41,199 bases of DNA, taken from contig JAILRA010000073.1 of NCBI GenBank assembly GCA_024698715.1, forward strand, positions 1-41,199, given 5' to 3'. The DNA is from Lachnospiraceae bacterium (lineage in GTDB: Bacteria; Bacillota; Clostridia; Lachnospirales; Lachnospiraceae). Shown one piece after another: positions 1-6,001 of the stretch (its first letter is position 1; each line of letters starts with the position of its first letter). Below the pieces are notes generated by a model. It did not search any database. It saw only the letters and a program-made list of their open reading frames with translations, and was not told where the DNA came from. A program made the translations under genes and the position numbers.

Positions 1-158
1 TGCTTATTCTTCCGGTTATTAACTGGTTAATTATGACTGTTGTATTAATAAATACAGAAGAAAAATGGCTCATTAAATTGTATGGTGACGAATACGCTGA
101 GTATAAAAAACATGTGAACAGGTGCATTCCGTTCTTTCCAAGAAAAAGAAATAAATAA
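1..158 (+). CDS. Isoprenylcysteine carboxyl methyltransferase-like protein, C-terminal end (partial)
   Basis: An open frame runs from the window edge to a TAA at 156-158. It encodes a hydrophobic stretch (LILPVINWLIMTVVLI) followed by EEKWLIKLYGDEYAEYKKHVNR and a basic tail. The EE-x-L-x-x-x-(Y/F)G-x-x-Y-x-x-Y arrangement ending in a positively charged tail is typical of the C-terminus of integral-membrane ICMT/PEMT-like methyltransferases, whose SAM site lies in this region. The start and most of the membrane segments lie outside the window, so substrate and exact family remain open. Confidence 0.6.
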   Translation, partial: LILPVINWLIMTVVLINTEEKWLIKLYGDEYAEYKKHVNRCIPFFPRKRNK

Positions 159-192
159 TACGAAAAGCAAAATACGTTTTTAAAGAGAAAAT

Positions 193-843
193 ATGGGTCT
201 TAAAACAAGAAAAACAGGTGATCATAAATCAACTATAAGCTTTTTAAGAAAGCACTACGCGAAGCGTTTGGAAAAATATCTTGTCTGTCAGGGAAGCGAT
301 GATGCGAAAGCGATTAGAGAAGAGTATGAAAAACGCTTTATGAAGTATATGGATGAATCTGATTTTGGGAAAAATGACGGAAAGTTCACAAGTTATCTGA
401 ATATTTATTCCGGACTTGCAGCTTATGAAATATTACAGGAAAAAGGATTCTCCAAAGATGAAAGTATAGCGACATATGATTTTATGTGTCTTCCGATGAG
501 AAAGATAGCGGCAACGGCACACCGGGTGATAGATTTGTTTCCTAACGGATATGAACATTTAGTTAAAAACCTGTTGTCCGACATGGATGGAGACAAAGCG
601 GTTTGCTGGGAATATGAAACTGTCGAAAACAGTGATGAAAGATTTGAATACAAGGTAAATAAGTGCATATATTATGATACCTGCAAGGAACATGGGTATC
701 CTGAATTCACTGCTGTATTTTGTAATCATGACCATTATGCCTTTGATGTATTGCATCGACATGTACGCTTTGAAAGAATTGGTGCTATTGGAGATGGATA
801 TCATTGCTGCCATGACATTTTTTATCATGTTAAGAAAAGATAA
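193..843 (+). CDS. L-2-amino-thiazoline-4-carboxylic acid (ATC) hydrolase family protein
   Basis: This soluble protein of 216 residues has no signal peptide or membrane segment. Its C-terminal third contains YDTCKEHGYPEF, then CNHDHYAFDVLHRHVRFERI, then GDGYHCCHDIFY. The spaced Cys/Asp/His pattern and the closing GDG-x-x-CCHDIFY resemble the ATC hydrolase family, in which the name-giving member acts in conversion of thiazoline precursors to L-cysteine. Most members have no tested substrate, so the function here is inference from family resemblance. A start at ATG 193 is preceded only by a weak purine-rich RBS. It lies 34 bases downstream of the ICMT-like gene and 20 bases upstream of an esterase remnant, so co-transcription is plausible. 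Confidence 0.6.
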   Translation: MGLKTRKTGDHKSTISFLRKHYAKRLEKYLVCQGSDDAKAIREEYEKRFMKYMDESDFGKNDGKFTSYLNIYSGLAAYEILQEKGFSKDESIATYDFMCLPMRKIAATAHRVIDLFPNGYEHLVKNLLSDMDGDKAVCWEYETVENSDERFEYKVNKCIYYDTCKEHGYPEFTAVFCNHDHYAFDVLHRHVRFERIGAIGDGYHCCHDIFYHVKKR

Positions 844-863
844 GGCATTTAAAGGAGACAAAA

Positions 864-1043
864 ATGAGTCTTTTGTACAGTATTTTGAAACCTTTTATTA
901 GGTGTGGAGTTAAGGATTATACCATAAAGATTAAAGAGGGAATGCCTCATGCCTGGCCGGTTTTCACTTTTCTGACGGAAGGAAGAGAGGGAGAACGTGA
1001 GATTATAGACGATATTAATCAGTACTTCGGAGAAAGGGATTGA
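864..1043 (+). pseudogene. Internally deleted alpha/beta-hydrolase (esterase) remnant, 59 aa
   Basis: A short frame with a good RBS (AAAGGAGA, 851-858) starts at ATG 864 and ends at TGA 1041-1043. Its first 17 or so residues (MSLLYSILKPFIRCGVK) look like the N-terminus of small alpha/beta-hydrolases of the acetyl-esterase type. The remainder, EGMPHAWPVF followed by EGREGEREIIDDINQYF, resembles the C-terminal catalytic-His segment (M-x-H-x-x-P/F) and last helix of the same fold. The core carrying the nucleophile Ser and catalytic Asp is absent. The simplest reading is an in-frame internal deletion of an esterase gene. It may still be translated, but it cannot be an active hydrolase. Confidence 0.5.
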
Positions 1044-1050
1044 AACAATA

Positions 1051-1857
1051 ATGAACGAAGAAAAGATAAAACCGATACTTAACGGTTCAGCAGAAACAAT
1101 GCTCCAGAGTTTTTATGCAAGGGCAATGTGGAGCAGGAATCCGAAGAATAAGTTTAGAGATGTCAAGTCTGAAGAAATAGTCGATAAACTCGATTATGAT
1201 TTTTCAAAAGCTGAAAATGATGCTGCCATGAGCAGCGGAGTTATTGCCAGGACATATGTTTTTGATGAACTTGTTTCGAATTTTATAAAAGATAATCACG
1301 AATGTACTGTAGTAAACATAGCATGTGGTTTGGATACAAGATTTTATCGAATGGATAACGGAGAGATTACCTGGTATAATCTGGATCTTCCTGAGACTAT
1401 AGAAGTCAGGGATTCCGTTTATCATGAGTCAGGAAGAGTGTCGACTATAGGCTGCTCTGCTTATGATCCTGCTTGGGCTGAAAAGATACAGGTTAGAGGA
1501 AAGATGCTTTTTATCATTGAAGGCCTTTCAATGTATCTGACAGAAGAACAGGTTGGAAAGATGCTTGGTATCATCAGAGATAATTTTGATAATGCAACAG
1601 TTTTGATGGAATGCCTATGTCCTAAGTTTGTTAATAGAGAAAAAGTTGAAAAGTCTATAAAGTCAACGGGAGCTGTTTTTACATGGGGTGCATACAGTTT
1701 CGATGATTTAGGGGATATAGCAAAGGGATTCAGAAAAATAAAGGATGATAATATTATCAGAGGCATGTGCGAATACTATCCGATATATAAACTTGTAGCA
1801 TGGATTCCTCTAATCAAGAAATATGCACAAAAGATTTTGATATTTGAAAAAATGTGA
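1051..1857 (+). CDS. Class I SAM-dependent methyltransferase, leucine carboxyl methyltransferase (LCM/TcmP) family
   Basis: The protein has 268 residues. The SAM-binding motif I is VVNIACGLDTRFYRMDNG (around residues 88-105), the LCM-family version of the glycine-rich loop, followed by the acidic WYNLDLPETIEVR segment and FIIEGLSMYLTEEQV. Bacterial members of this family include polyketide O-methyltransferases such as TcmP and many uncharacterised proteins; the substrate is not readable here. ATG 1051 follows the esterase remnant by 7 bases. The gene is followed by a palindromic hairpin with a T run (1876-1912) that can end this transcription unit. Confidence 0.7.
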   Translation: MNEEKIKPILNGSAETMLQSFYARAMWSRNPKNKFRDVKSEEIVDKLDYDFSKAENDAAMSSGVIARTYVFDELVSNFIKDNHECTVVNIACGLDTRFYRMDNGEITWYNLDLPETIEVRDSVYHESGRVSTIGCSAYDPAWAEKIQVRGKMLFIIEGLSMYLTEEQVGKMLGIIRDNFDNATVLMECLCPKFVNREKVEKSIKSTGAVFTWGAYSFDDLGDIAKGFRKIKDDNIIRGMCEYYPIYKLVAWIPLIKKYAQKILIFEKM

Positions 1858-1875
1858 GTTTGTATGAATTAATGC

Positions 1876-1912
1876 GATGTCAAGAAATTAATTTCTTGAC
1901 ATCTGTTTTTTT
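1876..1912 (+). terminator. Perfect 28-bp palindrome plus T run: terminator that also overlaps a promoter
   Basis: The arms GATGTCAAGAAAT and ATTTCTTGACATC meet over a TA (1876-1903) and are perfectly complementary. A T-rich tract follows (1904-1912). This is a good intrinsic terminator for the methyltransferase operon. The right arm contains TTGACA (1896-1901), the -35 box of the next promoter, so the same palindrome is also well placed to be an operator. Confidence 0.7.
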
Positions 1913-1924
1913 ATGGAATATAGT
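1896..1924 (+). promoter_or_regulatory. Promoter of the HTH/HipA-like module
   Basis: TTGACA (1896-1901), exactly 17 bases, then TATAGT (1919-1924). The -35 box lies inside the right arm of the 1876-1903 palindrome. A protein bound to the palindrome would block RNA polymerase, which suits autoregulation by the HTH protein that starts at 1956. Confidence 0.65.
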
Positions 1925-1955
1925 GAAAATAAACAGGATTTAACAGGAGTTTCTT

Positions 1956-2537
1956 ATGGCGGTAAACGAAAGAGGAGCCGGAAGAAAAAAGGCTTTAAGT
2001 GAAGAAGCAATTGAAGAATTAAGGAAGAGATATTGTAACGGAGAAACTATGAATTCTCTTGCCGGAGAAGCCGGAATTTCACGACAGACTTTATCATCTT
2101 ATTTTCAGGATAATTACCCGCAGGATGGTATATACAGGACTTATACTGCTTGGGCAAAACTTAATGCAGTTTTTCGTGAGAAAGAAATTGCCAATTACAG
2201 TCTTCGAATTGAATTTATGAACAAGGATAAATGTTTAAGTGTAATTCTCGTTGATTTTTACAGTGAACAGATAAGAGTGATTAATCATACTGACAATCCC
2301 ATTCTCCGCCCTTTTGGTATTAAAGCCAAGCCGACATGGGAAGATTTTATGTATTTTCTTGAGGAAAGATGCATACCAAAAGAGAGGTTTGGAATTAAGC
2401 AGGTTTTGAAGGATCTTGGTCTTGAACAGTATGATGTTATTCGCATATTGGAAAAAACCGGCGGGCGTACCGGAGAAGACGATATGTGGATGAAGTTTTC
2501 GTATTACGAAAAAGAAAAAAGATACTCTGAAAACTAG
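1956..2537 (+). CDS. HTH protein with C-terminal accessory domain, partner of HipA-like kinase
   Basis: The protein has 193 residues. Residues about 5-50 (GAGRKKALSEEAIEELRKRY, then a helix-turn-helix with SLAGEAGISRQTLSSYF) resemble the HTH of resolvases and MerR/Xre-like antitoxins. Residues about 95-185 form a separate domain with DNPILRPFG, a TWEDFMYFLEERCIPKER segment, LKDLGLEQYDVIRILEKTGGR and DDMWMKF. It has an AGGAG RBS and ends 19 bases before the kinase gene. By position and architecture it is a candidate antitoxin or autorepressor (HipB-like), possibly with a fused accessory domain analogous to HipS of three-part HipBST systems. That analogy is inference; I recognise no exact family. 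Confidence 0.6.
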   Translation: MAVNERGAGRKKALSEEAIEELRKRYCNGETMNSLAGEAGISRQTLSSYFQDNYPQDGIYRTYTAWAKLNAVFREKEIANYSLRIEFMNKDKCLSVILVDFYSEQIRVINHTDNPILRPFGIKAKPTWEDFMYFLEERCIPKERFGIKQVLKDLGLEQYDVIRILEKTGGRTGEDDMWMKFSYYEKEKRYSEN

Positions 2538-2556
2538 GTGGATAGAAAGGTTTTTG

Positions 2557-3453
2557 ATGGATATAGTTGATTTAGACAGTTTGCAACCAATAGAAGGAAT
2601 AGCACATTCTTCGAAAGGCAATCAGTTGAAATGGAATATCGACTCCGTATGGTACAAAGCGGATAGTATTGGATATGAAGGTCTTTCAGAAGTTGTATCT
2701 TCCGCATTTTTTGAAATGTCGAATATTAAAGATTCTTTTCAAAATCAAACAACGAATATCTTCGTGAAATATGAGCCGGTTGTTTTGATTTGGCAGAAGA
2801 ATTGCTTTTTTGGATGCAGGAGTGATAATTTCAGGGAAGATGAATGGCAGCTTATGACGATTGAAAAATTGTATCGTAAAATGACCGGATTGAGTATTGC
2901 AAAAGAAATGGCGCATATCGGCGATGTTAAAGGACGAATAGAACTGATGGTTAGATTTGTCGAAAATGTTACGGGACTACAGGAGTTTGGCAAATATATT
3001 TCTGTAATGCTTTCAGCTGATGCATTTTTCTTAAACGAGGACCGACATACAAACAATATTGCGGTTATGTATAACCCGAATATTGAAGAATATAAATTAT
3101 GTCCGTTTTTTGATTATGGTGCGGGTTTATTTTCGGATGTGCTGGGCGACTATCCAATAGATATGAGTATTGGTGAATGTATGGAAAAGATTGAAGCAAA
3201 GCCTTTTAATCGGGATTTTGATGAACAGTCAGATGCGGCTTGTGAATTGTATCATGGGAGCATAAAGTTTTTAGGGAAAAAAGAACTGATTTCGAAGTGG
3301 AATGAGATTCGAAAAGAGTATGAAAAATGTTCGGAAACACTCAAAAAAGATAAGATAAAATCCAAGGGTTGTATGGAAAAAAACATGCCGCTGGTTTTAG
3401 ACAGAGTGGAAGAAGTATTAAGAGGGCAGATAAGAAAGTACGGAGTTATTTAA
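2557..3453 (+). CDS. HipA/CtkA-like serine/threonine kinase (candidate toxin)
   Basis: The protein has 298 residues from ATG 2557 (RBS AAAGG at 2546-2550); a TTG three bases upstream is less likely. Visible kinase features are a nucleotide-binding lysine in VWYKADSIGYEGLSEVV (K34), a catalytic loop FFLNEDRHTNN (D162, N167) and a metal-binding FFDYGAGLFSD (D186). This order matches HipA and the shorter CtkA-type kinases. HipA toxins phosphorylate glutamyl- or tryptophanyl-tRNA synthetase, while Helicobacter CtkA acts on host targets; the target here is unknown. At about 300 residues it lacks the N-terminal subdomain of the roughly 440-residue E. coli HipA, so part of that function may be carried by the upstream partner. 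A hairpin terminator follows at 3516. Confidence 0.7.
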   Translation: MDIVDLDSLQPIEGIAHSSKGNQLKWNIDSVWYKADSIGYEGLSEVVSSAFFEMSNIKDSFQNQTTNIFVKYEPVVLIWQKNCFFGCRSDNFREDEWQLMTIEKLYRKMTGLSIAKEMAHIGDVKGRIELMVRFVENVTGLQEFGKYISVMLSADAFFLNEDRHTNNIAVMYNPNIEEYKLCPFFDYGAGLFSDVLGDYPIDMSIGECMEKIEAKPFNRDFDEQSDAACELYHGSIKFLGKKELISKWNEIRKEYEKCSETLKKDKIKSKGCMEKNMPLVLDRVEEVLRGQIRKYGVI

Positions 3454-3515
3454 ATATCTGCAGCATACAAGATTATTTTAGTTGCTGTTAAAATTGAATT
3501 ATATAAAATGCAAAG

Positions 3516-3555
3516 AGCCTCATTCATTGTTTTTACAATGTTTGAGGCTTTTTCT
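3516..3555 (+). terminator. Intrinsic terminator after the HipA-like gene
   Basis: AGCCTCA-TT-CATTGT, loop TTTT, then ACAATG-TT-TGAGGCT form a long stem followed by TTTTTCT. It closes the two-gene module, which therefore has its own promoter and terminator. Confidence 0.8.
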
Positions 3556-3599
3556 GTACATGTCTGTGAAGGCTAAATCATCTTTATTGGATTTGTGTA

Positions 3600-3628
3600 T
3601 TGACAAAGAGGTTAGCGAGTGCTAACGT
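3600..3628 (+). promoter_or_regulatory. TetR1 promoter with GTTAG-N6-CTAAC operator (3611-3626)
   Basis: TTGACA (3600-3605), 17 bases, TAACGT (3623-3628). The palindrome GTTAGCGAGTGCTAAC fills the spacer and overlaps the -10. The same site, at the same offset of 11 bases from the -35, recurs at 8927 and 24136. Its position implies repression by blocking polymerase, and autoregulation of the TetR gene it precedes. Confidence 0.75.
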
Positions 3629-3675
3629 AATATATGACCAAAATATTAAAACGGTCACAAGAAAGGAAACGCTAT

Positions 3676-4272
3676 ATGCCGGACAGAGTTTTTACGAATG
3701 AACAGAGGGATGAATTAAGACTTGTGATGCTGGAAGCCGGATTCCCTTTGATAAAAGAATATGGTGTTACACATACAACAATCACTAAGATTACTGAGGC
3801 TGCAGGAATAGCTAAAGGAACATTCTATCATTTCTGGAAAAACAAAGAAGAATACCTTGCTGATTTAATTAAGTATCACAGGCAGAAGATGCTTCCCAAA
3901 CTGATTGACAAAGATGTTCTCGCAGGGAAAAGAAAACTTTGCAGAGAAGATGCTCGAGTTTATTTTCGTCATTTGGTAGATAAGGATATGAGCATCTACG
4001 CACATATGACTCTTGAAGATGAATCGAATCTTATCCACAAGACTTCGGATTTTGATCCTGATGAAGAAAAAGAGAGCTCTATAGCTATCAATTTATTAAG
4101 TATGTTGGAAGGCGTAAGACCTGATGTTGACTTTCTTCTTTTAGCGAACATGACCAAGATTCTTGTGCTGACAGCTGAAGCCAAGGAAGAACTTCATGAG
4201 AGCGTATATGAGAAGACAATAGATACAATCATTGACAGTATTCTTGATTTGATCTTCGAGAAAGGAAATTAA
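3676..4272 (+). CDS. TetR/AcrR family regulator 1
   Basis: The protein has 198 residues from ATG 3676, which has a proper RBS (AAAGGAAAC); the upstream in-frame ATG at 3634 lies within about 10 bases of the -10 and has no RBS. The N-terminal domain FPLIKEYGVTHTTITKITEAAGIAKGTFYHFWKNKEEY is a canonical TetR helix-turn-helix. The C-terminal domain (from about residue 60) has no recognisable ligand signature. It is in an operon with the BAAT-type hydrolase 5 bases downstream. Its own promoter carries one of five GTTAG-N6-CTAAC sites, so it is the leading candidate for the regulator of the whole set, although TetR2 and TetR3 are competitors. Confidence 0.85.
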   Translation: MPDRVFTNEQRDELRLVMLEAGFPLIKEYGVTHTTITKITEAAGIAKGTFYHFWKNKEEYLADLIKYHRQKMLPKLIDKDVLAGKRKLCREDARVYFRHLVDKDMSIYAHMTLEDESNLIHKTSDFDPDEEKESSIAINLLSMLEGVRPDVDFLLLANMTKILVLTAEAKEELHESVYEKTIDTIIDSILDLIFEKGN

Positions 4273-4277
4273 TCAAT

Positions 4278-5204
4278 ATGAAAAAATACAAAGAAACAGA
4301 AAAAGGATTCTACGGATGTTACTGGCCTTGCCCGGGCGGAGAATCACACGAAGCAATTATTGCGATGCTTGGAGATGACTGTGAAGATCATGTTGCAAAA
4401 TCAGGAGCGAAGTGGTTGCATAAGAAATTTGGAGTTAATGTAATGACACTTTCACCTGCTCATAAGGATTACAGTCATCATAATCTTCCGGTTGAAAGAA
4501 TAGGTGCTGCTATTGAATATCTTAAGAGTAAAGGGAATAAGAAATTCGGTATAGCCGGAGCTTCCACAACAGGCATGTATGCTTTAATTGCGGCATCATA
4601 TTATCCCGAGATAACGCTTACCATTGCAATGACACCGAGTGATTTCGTTATGGAAGGATTCTATCAGGGAAAACGTGATGGTATGAAAGAATGGCCCGGC
4701 GAGGGAGAATCAACCGCATCCTGGCAGGGTGAACCGCTTCCTTATCTTCCTTTTGTTTATCGTCATCCTGAATATTATCAGAAGATGAAAGCGGATGCAA
4801 AAGTTAACAAAGATATGCTTGTATCGAGAGGTGTATTCGATGATTCGGAAAAAGCACATCCAATAAGAGAAGAAGAGTTTATAAAAGTTGAAAGAATAAA
4901 AGGAAAACTTTTGCTTATAGGAGCAGAGGATGATGTTCTTTGGGATACTGCAAAGTATATAAGGCGAATGGAAGATAGATTGTCAAGAACTTCTCATGAG
5001 TGTGAAGTTGAGAGTATGATATATGAGCACGCTACACATTTTGTATTTCCGGAAAGCTTGCTTAAGCAGATGATGCCTGTTGGTGGAAGCATGTTCGTCG
5101 GATTATTCAAAGCAGGACGTGATTACAAAAAAGAATGCATGGAAGCTCGAATCGATATAGATAAGAGAATGAGTAAAGCGATAAATGATTGGATAAAGAT
5201 CTGA
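4278..5204 (+). CDS. Alpha/beta-hydrolase, acyl-CoA thioesterase/BAAT C-terminal type
   Basis: The protein has 308 residues. GIAGASTTGMYALIAASYYP (nucleophile Ser about residue 96) is followed by IAMTPSDFVMEGF; LLLIGAEDDVLWDT (acid around 218-223) and HATHFVFPE (His about 254) complete a catalytic triad in the order typical of the BAAT C-terminal family. There, GxSxG/GxCxG enzymes act on acyl-CoA or amide/ester substrates. The elbow here is GASTTG rather than a strict GxSxG. The gene begins 5 bases after TetR1 and is expected to share its repression. The real substrate is unknown. Confidence 0.7.
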   Translation: MKKYKETEKGFYGCYWPCPGGESHEAIIAMLGDDCEDHVAKSGAKWLHKKFGVNVMTLSPAHKDYSHHNLPVERIGAAIEYLKSKGNKKFGIAGASTTGMYALIAASYYPEITLTIAMTPSDFVMEGFYQGKRDGMKEWPGEGESTASWQGEPLPYLPFVYRHPEYYQKMKADAKVNKDMLVSRGVFDDSEKAHPIREEEFIKVERIKGKLLLIGAEDDVLWDTAKYIRRMEDRLSRTSHECEVESMIYEHATHFVFPESLLKQMMPVGGSMFVGLFKAGRDYKKECMEARIDIDKRMSKAINDWIKI

Positions 5205-5243
5205 AACTAAGTTTTTGCTCCCGGTGTCAAAATTGAGAGGTAA

Positions 5244-5957
5244 ATGATGAAAAGAGAAGAATTGAAAAAAATATTCAATATGATGCTCTGGGTAATTCCC
5301 GGAATGATTCTATGTATGATTGGCGATTATTGTATGGGAATTGAACCTAAGGACAGTACCGAGATATCAGGAATGATATCTACCGGATGGCTTACCATCG
5401 CAGATTGGAGAATTGCTGTTTCGAATATTGGTGGACTTATAGGTACGATATGCTATACACTTGCAGCACTTCCTTTTGTGAGATTCCTTCGTGTTAAACT
5501 TAATGAGAGCAAAAGCAGATGGGATAAAATCTGGATACATATGTATATTGCCGGATTGGTTCTTGGAGTAATGAGTTTCATGTATTTTCATCTTGAGTGC
5601 GGAACACTTATACATAATTACAATGTGATTTATGAAGCTGCGGAAGGCAATACAGATTTGGCTGTATCGATGTGGAACCGATCATATATGGTACAGGCCA
5701 TACCATATTGGACAACTTTCTTCGCATTTGAATCGGCAGTTTTTTTCAGTTGGATTGCATTAGTTATTAAAGGAACATTCAAACTTCCCAAAATATGGAT
5801 ACTTGGCTCGCCTATGATTATTGCAGGAATCGGGTTTCTTTTGGAACTTATTATTCCATGGAATTTCAACGGATTCTGTTCAGGATTCGAAAGCCTTGGC
5901 TGGATAGTCATGTTTATGGGAGGCAGGCAATTGGTTAAACAGGAAATTTTTTCATAA
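5244..5957 (+). CDS. Multi-pass membrane protein of unknown function
   Basis: The protein has 237 residues and about six hydrophobic segments: around residues 12-30, 55-80, 95-115, 150-175, 183-200 and 210-228. The pattern includes GDYCMG near the N-terminus and YFHLECGTLIHNYN in the middle. It resembles a Firmicutes family of uncharacterised membrane proteins (possibly DUF6796, not certain). It follows the hydrolase by 39 bases with a GAGAGG RBS and is probably the third gene of the TetR1 operon. No transport or catalytic motif is apparent. Confidence 0.6.
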   Translation: MMKREELKKIFNMMLWVIPGMILCMIGDYCMGIEPKDSTEISGMISTGWLTIADWRIAVSNIGGLIGTICYTLAALPFVRFLRVKLNESKSRWDKIWIHMYIAGLVLGVMSFMYFHLECGTLIHNYNVIYEAAEGNTDLAVSMWNRSYMVQAIPYWTTFFAFESAVFFSWIALVIKGTFKLPKIWILGSPMIIAGIGFLLELIIPWNFNGFCSGFESLGWIVMFMGGRQLVKQEIFS

Positions 5958-6001
5958 AGGGTCCGAATACAGAGGGACGTGTTTTGTGTGTCAAATCGAT
6001 G

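Noticed and set aside
3634-3675. Upstream start for TetR1
   Set aside because: ATG 3634 is within about 10 bases of the -10 and has no RBS; ATG 3676 has AAAGGA.
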